In this document: in pieces, positions 21,471 through 33,282 of the stretch
Position numbering within the stretch: the first letter of the stretch is position 1
How the letters are laid out: each line of letters begins with the position of its first letter
Assembly (NCBI RefSeq): GCF_000516985.1
Contig: NW_006917095.1
Location: 2,671,077 to 2,735,076 of the forward strand
Reading direction: 5' to 3'
DNA: 64,000 bases
Source of the DNA: Pestalotiopsis fici W106-1
Taxonomy: Eukaryota > Ascomycota > Sordariomycetes > Amphisphaeriales > Sporocadaceae
Notes under the pieces: generated by a model
What the model saw: the letters and a program-made list of their open reading frames with translations, nothing else
What the model was told of the DNA's origin: nothing
The model's database searches: none
Translations under genes and position numbers: made by a program

Positions 21471-23942
21471 GGTCGCGCTTGTGCTCGTTTAGTAAGACAT
21501 TGATGAAAGATTGATGGAAGAACCATGTAAATTGCCCCAAGAGAATTCTGGGGGATCCTAACATGGGAGTCTATCAACTCTTTGTTCCATTGAAGAAAAG
21601 AAGAGTTTGGATTGCAAAGTGGGAGGCCTGGCAGGTTTTCTGGCCACGGTCCAGGACTCTGACGAGTGTGGTCAGGTCAGGGAATCGTGGCAGTCACGGG
21701 CATTTCTATACTCTCGAACCCGGTAATAAAGCATGACTGACAAGCCGCCGAACTGACAACAGACGAAAAGTTCGTTTGCTTTTCATGTGGCGTCGTGCTT
21801 CGCCTTGTAATTATTCGTGTATATCCGTATCCGAGTTCTCCACTAGTGCTTGGCAATGGTTCACCCCAAGGCCACGAGATGGCAAATGGATGTGATGGTA
21901 TAGCTTCTTTTCTCTTCGGGGCCACCATCTTTCTTTCATAGTGGGGCTCGACGCAGATCATAGCATCGGTGGTGCTATCCAACAATGGCAACGAAACCTT
22001 AATGTCGGACCAGTCAGCGTGCGTGTTGCACGTTGAGGTCTGTCTCTTGAAAAGAACCAAGTGATATGTCAAACAATAACGATGCAAGCATGAGCCCTTG
22101 ACTAGGTGATAGTCGAACGGCTGCGGCACGACCGACCACCCTGTCAGCCCTCGTCAAAGCACGAGCCGGCATCTGTGCCCGTTTCGGCTCGTCGGGTTGC
22201 CAAGACCATGGTTTCTGGGGGTGGAGCGTTGCCCAAACGGTAAACCTCATTGTCCTGAGCTCGGTTGCGAGTGGCAGAACAAATGACTGAGTGCCCATAT
22301 TCAACGATACCCTACGAATCTGGCATTTTGTTCACGCAGGTCGACCAATCGGGACATTTGTTCTGACAAGTCAGCTTATGGCTACCCCTGCCTATACCAG
22401 ATGTCATACCAAGGCTACAGGCCGCGAGACGCCCTCACCTACCTGGACGCTCATCTCAGGTGACATGGTGTATTATCGCGGCGTTTGAAACCATTGCCAT
22501 ACTATATTGAACAAGCGGAAGAGATGTCCGCATATGATAGATGACTTATCACCAAGTGGATACTATCCACTCTGGGGCGAAGACGAAAAAGAAAACAGAC
22601 TTGAAATAGCACAGGAGGGTCCTGATGTTCACTGGGCCAACTTGGATGAACTCGGTAACAATGTACCTGACCTAGAAGACAGAAGAGTACAGCTAGAGTC
22701 GTAAGAAACCTCCGGAATCGAAACTTGGTGGGAGGATGGTCCTGCAGTGACGTGAGTGACAGTTCACTATCGTATTTTAGTTATATTAGTTATGTTATAG
22801 TCTCGGCATGCCGAATGCATAGTGCCTTGCTCGGAGACGTCACTCGCCCTGGTAGGGCTCAATCGGACATAAAAATGCAGTCATGACAAGCTCGTCTCGG
22901 CGAATTACCTAGTATGATGTGCTGGGTGATGGTGTGACTGGATGCCGACTCGCTATCCATCAACTGCTGCAAGTTCGGATCTCCACGCGCCGACAGAAGT
23001 GCATGTTGTGACTGACAAGACACTCTGCAGACACCATGTTTCACACTGTTGATCTCCTCGTGGGGTCTGGGGTAACGGAGGACTCGAGATATATGTCGCT
23101 TGAGCATGTCCGTGCGAAATCGCCATTGAGCCTCGACTACCGATTCAGAAATGTGTCGCGATTGGTCCATCGCAGAGAGATGGCGATGCGTCACAAAACA
23201 TCAGTCACGAAACGTGGCTTGGGCGTAGTACAAAAGCGCCTGGAGAGAGGGGCCAGTGAGAGGGCGACAAGTGCGTTTCAAATGTGAAGCTTAAAGATGG
23301 ACGCCATGGGAGGCTTGGAGCCTACTGGAAAGCAGTTCTCTTGCATAACAAATGACTGTCTGCTTGATGGCAATGATGATGCACGCGATATACTTTGCCT
23401 GCGTGGCAAAAATTTGCTGATGCAGAGGGTCCATTTGGCAACTATGAGGCCTGAAAAGATGGCAAGATTGCATAGTGGCCGACTTGAGGTGAAGTCCATG
23501 CATGTTCCGAGATGGGCTGCAATGATTACTGTATGACAGAGACATGAGTGTGCTGTCCAACAATGTAGCTTCAAGTGCTGGACTGGAGTATGTAAGTCAG
23601 AATAGACTTTAGTGGGTCAGTATAGTATCGTGGTCAAGCTCCGAATGAGATCCATACAGGGAGTATATGGTACAATGCCGTTGAAATGTTCAAGAAAGAT
23701 GAGCAACTGGAACTTGGAGAGGTGGGGCCAGTATCAATCAAGGGCAGTGTTCGTGGTGACTCCCGGCTGGCACCTGTCGGCGGCCCGCAAGTATCCTGCA
23801 AGCTGAACCCCGCAAAAAGTTCCACCCACAGAAATAATTTCGCTATCCCGCAAAGCAGAGCGTTTTTGATCCTTCTTACGACTTCAAACCACTGAACGAA
23901 AAAATCCTCACCACTAGAGCAACATAGTGGAAGACTGCAGCC
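21471..23942. other. Divergent intergenic region, about 2.5 kb
   Basis: This holds the promoters of the membrane-protein gene (minus) and the uL1 gene (plus). Frames up to 181 codons exist on the minus strand, but the longest (23634-24179) overlaps the uL1 coding exon and is its shadow. A 65-codon frame at 22507-22704 has plausible composition but no other support. Confidence 0.45.
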
Positions 23943-24736
23943 ATGTCGAAGATCACAGTCGCCGGAGTTCGTTCCAACGTCCAGGAGCTCCTGGACTACT
24001 CTCTCAATGAGAAGAAGAGAAACTTTCTGGAGACCGTCGAGCTCCAGATCGGCCTGAAGAACTACGACCCCCAGCGTGACAAGCGTTTCTCGGGTACCGT
24101 CCGCCTGCCGACCATCCCCCGCCCCAACATGGCCATCTGCATTCTTGGTGACCAGCACGATCTCGACCGTGCCAAGCACGGTGGTGTCGACGCCGTAAGT
24201 ATTCGCAGTCTGCCGACAAGCAGTGTCGAGAATGGGAAAAATATCAGACGAGCTAACACAATACCCAGATGAGCGCCGATGACCTGAAGAAGCTGAACAA
24301 GAACAAGAAGCTGATCAAGAAGCTCGCTCGCAAGTACGATGCTTTCGTCGCTTCCGACTCTCTGATCAAGCAGATCCCCCGTCTCTTGGGTCCTGGTCTG
24401 TCCAAGGGTAAGTCGCAACAGTCATACTTTTTTCCTTGCCATTTGTGACTTTTGCTAATATGATATGCTACAGCCGGCAAATTCCCTACCCCCGTCTCCC
24501 ACTCCGACGACCTTACTGGCAAGATCAACGAGGTCAAGTCCACCATCAAGTTCCAGCTGAAGAAGGTTCTCTGCATGGGTGTCGCTGTCGGCAACGTTGG
24601 CATGGAACAGGAGGAGCTGGTCGGTAACATCATGCTGGCCATCAACTACCTCGTCTCCCTGCTGAAGAAGGGCTGGCAGAACGTTGGAAGCTTGACCATC
24701 AAGGCTTCCATGTCTCCTCCCAAGCGCCTCTACTAA
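23943..24736 (+). CDS. rpl10a: 60S ribosomal protein uL1 (L10a)
   Basis: Three exons, join(23943..24194,24269..24407,24474..24736), giving 217 residues, the normal eukaryotic length. The introns are 74 and 66 nt with GTAAGT donors. It opens [20 protein letters not shown] and ends [13 protein letters not shown], both diagnostic for eukaryotic uL1. Mid-protein [20 protein letters not shown] and KFPTPVSH are also family marks. It is part of the L1 stalk of the large subunit, binds 28S rRNA, and helps deacylated tRNA leave the E site. Codons are strongly C-ending, as expected for very high expression. The 5' flank should contain a strong ribosomal-protein promoter, but I do not single out a specific element. 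Confidence 0.97.
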
Positions 24737-25952
24737 GCGGGTGTCGTAGTTCACTGGAGGATGTAGCACTACTGGACGGGCATAGACAGCTCATGCTTGA
24801 TTAACTTCGTAGTATGGCATTAGAGGCAAAGGTAGCAGCAATCAAATCAGCGAACCTCCAGAAAAGTAATTGTTGCGACTCGTTCTGAATGTGATGTGAT
24901 GGTTGTATTACAAGTCGTTTTCACGAACTCGACTGACATGACAGCGCGAGAGACCTAGACGTGAATCACAATCCAGAACTTGCGGCCAACATTGGTATGA
25001 CATTGGGTATACATTCTCCCAGGAATATAAGACCGGCAGATGCTAGATTACCGCAAGTCGAACGACACTTGTGGGTTGAAGCTAATCCAATCCACCACGC
25101 TCGGAAAACGATGCACCTCTTTACGCGCAACGCGAAATACGAGGACAAATTACGTGGCCAAGCCACTTGACATCACGTAGTTCATGAGCAATTTTGAAAG
25201 ATCGGCAATATTGACCATGATCAGGCGCCCAGCGAAATCATAGCAAAGCACAAGCTTTACTCGCTTTAGGAAAAATATCTATCTAGATGAGAGTATGTAG
25301 CAAACACCCCACAGTCACGAACCAGGAAGAGCTGGCGTCGGCGGCTGATTAGGAAGAGCGTTTCCCTTTACTCTAGGGGGCCGGGAACGGAAGGAAATTC
25401 ACAGAGAATAAGTAATAACCCTCAGCAAGCCGCCGTAGCGGAGCCCTCAAAGACTTAAAATAATTACTTGACGGTAATAATTTTAACCCTTACTGATGAT
25501 AAAGAAGAAAGGAAAGGAAAGAGAAGTTGGATGCGGCGCGGGCAGAGTTTTATGGATGGCCGAGGAGGGCTGCCAGGTGGGGCTGCCGGTTTGCCAGCGG
25601 GCGGTGAGTGGCGCAGGCTGAGCTGGGGGCCAGGGTGGGCGACGACCGCCAGGTGGGTCCCCGAGGGGCTGCCAGCTGGCATTCTTTATCACTTTCCTTC
25701 CCTTCATACCTTGAGGACCCTTTGGGGAGAATAATACTAGGTAGGTATCGAAATGTCTTCCGCCCTCTGTTTCGTCTATCGTCTCTCCCTTTTGAAGCTG
25801 GCTTTAAATGACATTTTGCGACACAATATGCATGACTCGTCTTTGTTTTGGCGCATATAATGTTACTGATATCAAATTCTACCAAATCTATCTCTTGAAT
25901 CTTCAGTGTATCGCCAATCACATCTATACTCATATCCTCAGTTCTCTTCCCA
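24737..25952. other. Convergent intergenic region
   Basis: About 1.2 kb between the uL1 stop and the stop of the minus-strand NADH pyrophosphatase. It contains 3' UTR sequence on both sides and no supported gene. Frames near 25.46-25.93 kb are in low-complexity G/C-rich sequence. Confidence 0.5.
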
Positions 25953-27230
25953 TTAGATCTTGGCAGCAGTCAAAAATCCTCCAATGACAGCATCCATCAG
26001 TCTGTTTGCAATTGCTGTCTGAGGAGGCAATCGGAGAGCTCCCTCCTTGTAGCCTGCTGGTGCTGGTTCGCCCAAGCCGCTCACTCCCTGGAGAAGCGCC
26101 GTCTTGACTTCTTCGAGTGGGAACCATTTTGCCGCCTCTAGTTCCGGATCGTTGCCCAAGTCGATGGTCTCGCCGTCTGGAGTGGCTTGCGCAATGGCAC
26201 CAATCATCAGGTTTGCCGGATATGGCCAAGGCTGGGAGCTGTGAATAACAACTCGACCTACAGTAACACCGCTCTCCTCCCAAACCTCGCGGCGCACTGC
26301 TTCCTCGATTGACTCGGCGGGCTCGAGGAAACCTGCCAGTGTAGAGTACCAATACGGCGGGTATCTCTTCTGTCGACCGAGGAGCATTTTGGTGCCATCG
26401 GCGGATACTACAGCCACAATCATGGTGGGATCTGTCCGCGGGAAACAGAGGTTCGAGACACCATGTCGTGTGGGGCAATCCTCTCGTTCCTTGGGAGCGC
26501 CACCTTCAGGAACACCAGCCAGGTCAGTCGGTGTGCAGACTCGCTTCATTCCACCATTTACAGACAAGGTCTTTGAGCCACATCCAGCACAAAAGGGGTT
26601 GCGAGCGTTCCAGTCCAGGAGAGAACGTGCTTGAGCATAAATAGCGGCTGCGACAAGTTAGTAAAATGATCAGTCTCGAAAAGTATATCCCTCACCTTCA
26701 GGAGCGTTCAGTGTCAGCAAGGGCCGAGCTCCCGGCAAGAAGGTGATTCCCTTTGCCTTGACTGCCTCCACAACACTCTTGGCTTTGTCAGCCAAAGCGC
26801 CCTTGGGAGTGACGTCTATGGCAAAATACGGCGTTCCCTTGTACTCCTTGTACTCGAAGCCCGACTTCTGCTTCTCGTCAAGGCCAAGAAACAGGACCAC
26901 GGGTCGGGCAATGCTGGAATTGAAGTTCTTGACCCATTCCTCCTCGGTCTTTTCAAAGAAGTCAGCCCCAGTCAAAGGCTCGATGTCAGATTTCGCAAGA
27001 TATGCTAGGCTGGAGGGGTTTTTGACTGAGGGAGAGGAGTTCTCCAAAAGCAGGAAGGACGTTGAAGGATGCGTAAATGCCGACGACAAGAATGCATGAT
27101 CTGCTCTTAGAAATGAGAGCCTGTTCAAAGGGTTTCCCGAAAAGTAATTTGCAACTTCCCGGCCAAACTTTCGAGAGAGCATCGAATCGTCTGTGGCCAG
27201 GATCGGGAGATCAGGAATCGCCGTTGCCAT
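25953..27230 (-). CDS. NADH pyrophosphatase (Nudix hydrolase, NPY1/NudC type)
   Basis: Two exons, complement(join(25953..26647,26696..27230)), 409 residues. The 48-nt intron (GTGAGG to CGCAG, CTAAC branch) joins NAPE to AAIYAQARSL. I chose the ATG at 27230; the frame stays open upstream but has no earlier ATG. The N-terminal domain (SGNPLNRLSFLR) precedes a zinc ribbon, NPFCAGCGSKT, with the second pair CTP and CPTRH. The Nudix box follows: GFLEPAESIEEAVRREVWEE-SGV, with the metal-binding REVWEE core intact. Then comes the NADH-specific segment SQPWPYPANLMIGA. The enzyme splits NADH or NAD caps into nicotinamide and adenine mononucleotides. The C-terminus is AKI, a non-standard but known type-1 peroxisomal signal, which matches the peroxisomal site of the yeast enzyme. 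It is divergent from the TBC gene. Confidence 0.93.
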
Positions 27231-27988
27231 GCCGTCTGATTGTGACTTAGATGTATTCTGATGTAGATTATCTAATGAAAGACAGGACGAATGTTCCCGT
27301 GAGGTAGTAAATTGGGAATCTTCTAGTGCGCTCAAGGAGGTGAGATGGAGGAAACAGTAGGTCTGGATGAGTGCTGATTAATGACAACAGCACCAGTCGC
27401 CGAGGTCTAATGCCGTTTAGGAGTGGGTCGTCGTCATTCAGAGCACAACTACCAGCAGCAGCAGTATTGACGAGTTATCTCCGGGGGGGTACATACGACG
27501 CCTTGTTCGCCACGATGCACGCCGATATGTGTATCTCCATTTGAGGAGAGGATATGCCACGTGCACCCATCTGTACTCGGATATACAGTATCTACTCGAG
27601 ATGGACAATTTATCATGAAATGTAGATTTTAACGTTTCTTCTTGATGGCAATTCACTCAAAGACCCCGCATAATCGGACATAAAATACCCTGGCCACACT
27701 AGCTTGACCCCTCCAAGCTGGGCAGCGATGACGGCGGCGGCGGCGGGTGCACGGTTAAGTAAGGCGAGCAAGGTGAAGCAAGTAGGTACCTAACTATCTT
27801 TGAACCAGACCACCTTCCTGACTAACCTACAGTGTACATACATAACCCATCTGCCTACATACATACTTCTCGTAATCACATGGTTAATCGGTAATTTTGG
27901 TCACCTGCATCTACGACGCCTCTAGCTGCAGGTACCGACCAATTCACCTACTTGACATACCTCATTGCAGGCAGCCGGGATTGTCATC
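27231..27988. promoter_or_regulatory. Divergent promoter between NADH pyrophosphatase and TBC RabGAP
   Basis: About 760 bases separate the two start codons. No gene is visible. It includes a GGCGGCGGCGG run near 27.73 kb and several GTAGGTACCTA-like words around 27.78-27.86 kb, which are common in intergenic DNA of such fungi. No specific factor site can be named with confidence. Confidence 0.4.
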
Positions 27989-30471
27989 ATGAGATCCTTG
28001 GTGGAATCAACGTGAGATCTTTCTTCACCCATCCATCTGTTTGACTATACTCTAGAGTGTCGTGTCTAACCAAAATCACAGCCCTCGATGGCAAGAAACA
28101 ATCAAACACAGCTCCAGCATATCTCACCTGCAACAGGCGGTCAAGTCCAATGGCCCCGATAGTCCCTGTATTACCGGATGCAGATCTGTATGCTGGAAGG
28201 TTTTCCTCCTTGGACACGGTTCTAGTACAGCAGCCTGGTCTCATGCCTTATTGGAGTCTAGAAGCACGTATGCATCTCTCCGAGATCACTTCTTAAAATA
28301 CATCAAGCATCCAGAGTACCTGGCCAATGTGAGCAGCGATCCGCTCGCCGATGATCCAGATGTATGCCCCCCTGCAGCCGCGATCTACAGCATGGCATTA
28401 ATCTTTCCTTAGTCACCTTGGAATACGTTACGGCAGGATGAAGCATTACGGGCAGAAATCCTTCAAGATGTGCAGCGCCTTCCAGATGAGCCATTCTACC
28501 ATGAGCCGCGGACTCAGACGCTCATCCTCGATGTATTGTTCATCTATTGCAAACTCAACCCAGACGTTGGTGGCTATCGGCAAGGAATGCACGAACTGCT
28601 TGCGCCAATCGTATACGTTCTGGAACAAGATGCCATTAACCCAAATGGCGAGGCATCCGAAGGCGCGGCTGATCTTACCATGGTGGAAATGCTAGACGCG
28701 AATTTTATCGAGCACGATGCCTTTACCTTATTTTCCAAGGTGATGGATCAGGCAAAGGCCTTTTACGAAACAGACGATAATCCAAGCAGCATCGGGCGGT
28801 CTACTATTGTCGAGAAAAGTCAGCACATACATGAGGTCCTCCTATATAAAGTCGATCCGGACCTGTCAACCCATCTCAAAAATATTGAGGTCCTGCCACA
28901 AATATTCTTGATGTGAGTTTTCAGAATAAGTCAAGGCTTACTTGGACATGACTAAAAGCAGCAGCCGTTGGATTCGACTTTTGTTTTCCCGCGAATACCC
29001 GTTTGACCAGATGCTTGTCCTATGGGATACTCTTTTCTCTGTTGATCCAAAGCTTGATCTGGTAGATCTGATATGCACCTCCATGTTACTCAGAATACGC
29101 TGGCAATGTAGGTCTAAACACCACCATGTTCACGATTATAAACTGATTAGTTGTATAGTACTTGAAGCCGATTACTCCGTCGCGTTGCAATTACTCCTCA
29201 AGTATCCATCACCACAGGATCCTAATGGACCACATACATTTGTCGATGATGCCATGTACTTGAGGGACCACTTGAATCCAGACGGAGGCTCTGCGCTGGT
29301 TCTCAAATACACTGGCAGGCAACCAGCTTCCGCCACAGCATCATCCAGACCAACGACACCAAAATCATCATTAGGTATTGACATCAAGCAGACTGCCGAT
29401 GGGAGGAAATCGCCCTTGTCGCCCTCGCGCTTCCCTACCCGCTTCATACAACAGCCGGGCGGAGTAGAGGCTCTATTCCAGGGGGCAGCTAAGGGTATCT
29501 TCCAAAGGGGCGAAAAGCTAGGCGTAAACCAGGCCGTGCGTGACGCATTGGGAGAAATCAGGCGCAACGTCAACGAGGCTAGAAGCACAATGAAGGCAGG
29601 CCGTGAGTTGTTTTCCGAACCTGGTCCGAATACCACGGCCATGCAGGCGGTCGCGGCGCTAGACCGGAGGAACAAGCAGCTCGCCGTCATGCTCGAAGAG
29701 ACGCTCGCAAACTTGCATGCTCTGGCGGCTTCGGATATGGAAGACAAGAAGAAGCACGGAGAAGCTTTGCAAATCGCCGCCGCCAAGATTCAGTTTGTCA
29801 AGGTCTATCTGGAGGACTCGACCGTGGCGCTGCCCGAAGCTCAAGCCGCCAACGATGACGCTTCGATACCACTACCAGCAGACACTGAGCCAGTTTTGCC
29901 AGCCGACGCAGCTGCCTCCACATCCACGCAGTCCCCCGAAGCAAAGTCGTCGCCAGCACCAGAAGCAGACAATACGGCCACACTACCCATGATAACCGAG
30001 GTCGAGCACGCCCCAGACGCAATCCCTACAATACCCCCAGCGGCGGCGGCGGCGGCGGTAGCAGCAGAAGCAGGGCCGATCGCAGAAATCGATCCCCTAT
30101 CAACTTCACAGCCGGCACCGCTTCCCGTCCTGCAAAGACCCCACCCACCCATTCCGACCCGCTCGACCCTGGCCCAGTCCTCCTTTGCCTGGATGCTGGA
30201 GCCAGACCAATCCGCATCCTCAGCCACGGGGCCAAAATCTTCAGCCTTTGAGTCATCCTCGTTGTCGTCGTCATCATCCAAACCCAAGCCGGCCGCCAAG
30301 AAACACCACAAAAAGTCCTCGGATAGTGCCGACCGCCAGAGGACGGCGTTCCTGTTTGGCGAGGAGCCGGCGGGCGGGGAGGAGGGCGGGAGCGCCTTGC
30401 CCGAGGATATCTTTGGCTTGCAGCCCATGGGCGGCAAGACAAAGGAGAGGGTCAGGCTCTGGGATGACTAA
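27989..30471 (+). CDS. TBC-domain Rab GTPase-activating protein (TBC1D5-like)
   Basis: Five exons: join(27989..28011,28058..28361,28413..28912,28965..29107,29159..30471), 760 residues. The first exon (MRSLVEST) and its acceptor are tentative; later junctions rest on frame and domain continuity. The TBC domain starts LQQAVKSNG...CRSVCWKVFL. Then come DEALRAEILQDVQRLPDEPF, which carries the arginine of the arginine finger, and NPDVGGYRQGMHELLAPI, which carries the glutamine finger YRQGM. IRWIRLLFSREYPFDQMLVLWDTLF ends the domain. Such proteins speed GTP hydrolysis by Rab GTPases, here by similarity in endosome or retromer traffic. The region after about residue 360 is alanine/proline/serine-rich and probably disordered, with one helical stretch (LALLEETLANLHALAASDM-like, near 29.7 kb). 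Confidence 0.88.
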
Positions 30472-30675
30472 TGTGACCTCTCTCTTGGAAAATCCGTGTC
30501 AGCTGTTCATGACGTATGAATAAATGATCACAATTGCATGTCAACAAGTCAGCACGAGAAGTCAACAGGATCGCGCTCACGCATATAAACACCGCAACAA
30601 TAGATAGTCACTTGTTAAGAAATGATTCATGACTTGTCCGCTTTTTAATTATGTTCATGATTAGTTCTAGAAATT

Positions 30676-32328
30676 TTATATTACCATTTTCCACAGCGGA
30701 GGCTCCCTGTCCATGGTCTCATGATCGCCAATCTTGAGCTGCTCGCTCATCCTCTCGATCCAATCGTCCTCGGACCTGCGCGCATCCCTCTCAATGCCGA
30801 GCATGACCTCGAGCTCCGCGAGCATATCCACCACCAGACTCGTGCAGCCTTCCAGGATTCGCGAAAGGCTGGACCTCGGTCCTTGTTCGCTGGGTTCGTC
30901 TGGTGCCGGGCCAATCTCATTAAGCATTAGACACCACGCCTCGAGTTTCCTGACGTGGCCGGCGCATTCATCTTTCCACCGGGTGTCTAGATCGCTCACA
31001 AAGAGCACCTCGTCGCCGCGCACCAAGTCGTCTGCACGCCCACTCCGACGCTTGGCCATGATATCCGCCATTCGACCGGCCCACGCCTCAAAACCCTCGA
31101 CGACTCTGCCGTATCTGCCCTCGGACTCGGTCAAGGCCCAGACCTCGTCGAGAATCTGATCCAAGGCCTGCAACTTTTCCTCGAGACCTAGTCTTCCTCC
31201 ATCTTGACTGCCCCAACGCAGCAGGGCCGCAACGTTGCGCGCCTCGACGCCGTCCCGCTCCTGGGCGCAAATGCTCTCGTGTTCGGCGGCAGCCGCCTTG
31301 AACCGCCTGCCCAATTTCCGACGGGCGCTCTCGTGCCACTGCCGGGTAACGGCGCCGGCCTCGCGGTGCAACAGGGACAGCTGGAGCAGCTCCGTTTGCA
31401 GCCGGGACGTCTCGGCGCTAATGGCCACGTTGGACGGCAGCTTGGACGGCGACGGCGGCGCCAGAAACGTCGAGGTCAGCGGCTTGGGCGCGTGCGACTT
31501 GAGCGGCGAGTAGTACTGCTGGTTGGTGTCAAAGGTGGGGCGGCGGGAGCCGTGGACCGGTGACTGCGGTGGTGCGGTGGCGGCGGCGCCGCTCTGGGAG
31601 ACGTTGCGCGCGTGTAACCTCGTCGTGCTGGGTCGGCCGGCGTGGGATACCGCTGATGTGGTGCTCGCCGAGGAAGGAGACGCCGCGGTGGCGGTTGCGC
31701 TCGACGAAACGGGCGGTCGCAGCGTCGTTGCGGCCGTCAGCGCCGTGGCCGTGCTCTTTGCTCTCGTGTGCGTCGGAGCTCTAGTCTTGGGCGCGGCGGA
31801 GGAAGGCAGGCCGCCCGAGGACGTAGGGCGCTTAGCACCGACACTGCTGCTGCCCGAGGGCACCCTTCTACTGGTGGTGGTGGTGGTGGTCGTCGTCGCC
31901 GCCGGTGGTTGCTGGCTAGAGACCTGTCGTATTGAAGGCGCCCGGCCTAGCGGTCTGGCGGCTGCATTCTCGGGGCCCGTTGGAGCTCGCTGCCTCGTGG
32001 CTGTTGTCGTTGTTGATGTGGTCGATGGTCTGCTTGAGAATATCCCCGACAGCGGTCTTCCTGAAGCAGTGGTTGTGGTGCTCTTTGCCGAGCTCGCCGC
32101 CCGGCTGCGCGCCGTTGTTGCGGCCGTGGACGATGTGGTTGATGATGAAGTAGTCCCTGATATAGTCCCTGACCTCGTCAAGGGCTTGATCTGGGGCAGC
32201 CGACTCGGCGATGCGCTTCCGGACTCGCTGGTATTGTTTGCGCCATCTCTCTGTGACAATTGATTTCGGGACGTCGCTTGAGGCTGTCTCAATGAGCGCG
32301 TTCGGCTCAGTCCTGTCGAGGAGGACAT
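30676..32328 (-). CDS. Low-complexity protein with C-terminal helical region, unknown function
   Basis: Single exon of 550 residues, ATG at 32328. Residues 1 to about 270 are serine/threonine/alanine/arginine-rich with runs such as TTTTTTTTSRR, surely disordered. Residues about 300-540 are charged and helical: SRLQTELLQLSLLHREAGAV, then KLGRRFKAAAAEHESICAQE, LDQILDEVWALTESEGRYG, and HVRKLEAWCLMLNEIGP. I do not recognise the family. The plan (basic disordered N-terminus plus coiled coil) resembles cytoskeletal or spindle-associated proteins, but that is only an analogy. About 170 bases upstream of the ATG is a GGGTGCACCC palindrome. Confidence 0.7.
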   Translation of the reverse strand: MSSSTGLSRTRSLRQPQATSRNQLSQRDGANNTSESGSASPSRLPQIKPLTRSGTISGTTSSSTTSSTAATTARSRAASSAKSTTTTASGRPLSGIFSSRPSTTSTTTTATRQRAPTGPENAAARPLGRAPSIRQVSSQQPPAATTTTTTTTSRRVPSGSSSVGAKRPTSSGGLPSSAAPKTRAPTHTRAKSTATALTAATTLRPPVSSSATATAASPSSASTTSAVSHAGRPSTTRLHARNVSQSGAAATAPPQSPVHGSRRPTFDTNQQYYSPLKSHAPKPLTSTFLAPPSPSKLPSNVAISAETSRLQTELLQLSLLHREAGAVTRQWHESARRKLGRRFKAAAAEHESICAQERDGVEARNVAALLRWGSQDGGRLGLEEKLQALDQILDEVWALTESEGRYGRVVEGFEAWAGRMADIMAKRRSGRADDLVRGDEVLFVSDLDTRWKDECAGHVRKLEAWCLMLNEIGPAPDEPSEQGPRSSLSRILEGCTSLVVDMLAELEVMLGIERDARRSEDDWIERMSEQLKIGDHETMDREPPLWKMVI

Positions 32329-33282
32329 GGTGAGGAGGTTGAAAGCGGACGAGCGCGGTAATGTTTAAAAGTCAATATAGGATCGCATTGTATGGCGCAT
32401 CAACAGGGAGGTCCCTTATCCATCGCGCTTCGGCTGCAGGTACGTCAGGGCAGGTTTAGTGGGTAACTCGGCGTTGGCCGTTGCAACGCTCCGATTGTCG
32501 GGTGCACCCACTAAAAGGTACCGAGTCGGCAGAGGATTCCAGCGGGCTTTAGGCTATCTGTTGCAGAACATTTAGGCTTATCTCAGCCCTGGCAGATGGA
32601 TCTCAGATCCCTTGATGGCAGATCGCTGCGGGCCAAGACATTGAAGACTTGCTTCCATTTGTATTTCTTTCTCTTCAATCTCACGTCATTCGTGAAGAAC
32701 TTTCGATCTTTACTTTCTTCTCCATCTCTCTCTCTCTCTCCACCTCCGTGCTTGATCTGGACTCTTCTTTCTGTATTCCCAAGTACAGGACAATGTATTT
32801 CTACCGAGCTCATTTCCAGACAAGACATTGCCATCTTCAAGAACAGTTGGCATGAGGGTGAGTAAATTGGTTTGTGGCCATGTGTGACTCTTGCTTCGGA
32901 AGGCCCCGACCTTTTCAGTACATGCACATTCAAAGCGCGATTGAAGATCTTTGTTCTCATTGATATACACTTTTCATTTCTTATATTTTGTTCTGCCGTT
33001 CGTTCCTTGAACGGATCATGATACGTGTGGATCATGGTGTGGTATCTACTTGTACAACCTCCCAATGAAGGTCTGTCCATATGAGGTCTCCTCTACCTAT
33101 ATATACATACTCAGAACGCCACATGTGTTTTCCAGTTTTTCATGCCTTCCCTATAGTTTTGCTGTATGCAAAGAACCCCAAAGAAAAAAAAAATTGTTCA
33201 AGAATGTTTAAAGAGGTAGGCGCGTCCGGGCGCGCTCTTCATCGTCAAATCTTGCGAATCTCCTGTGCAAGTCCCTCTCCTT
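32329..33282. other. Intergenic: promoter and 3' UTR
   Basis: This holds the promoter of the gene at 30.7-32.3 kb and the 3' flank of the gene at 33.3-35.4 kb. Frames on both strands (for example 32583-33080) have random composition. Contains GGGTGCACCC near 32500 flanked by inverted words (GTGGGT/ACCCAC and ACTCGG/CCGAGT). Confidence 0.45.

Noticed and set aside
22507..22704. 65-codon plus-strand frame with protein-like composition
   Set aside because: Too short, no homologous pattern, no splice sites joining it to other exons.
30026..32263. Long frames opposite or out of phase with the TBC and low-complexity genes
   Set aside because: They are shadows created by high G+C and repeated codons (alanine, threonine, serine runs).
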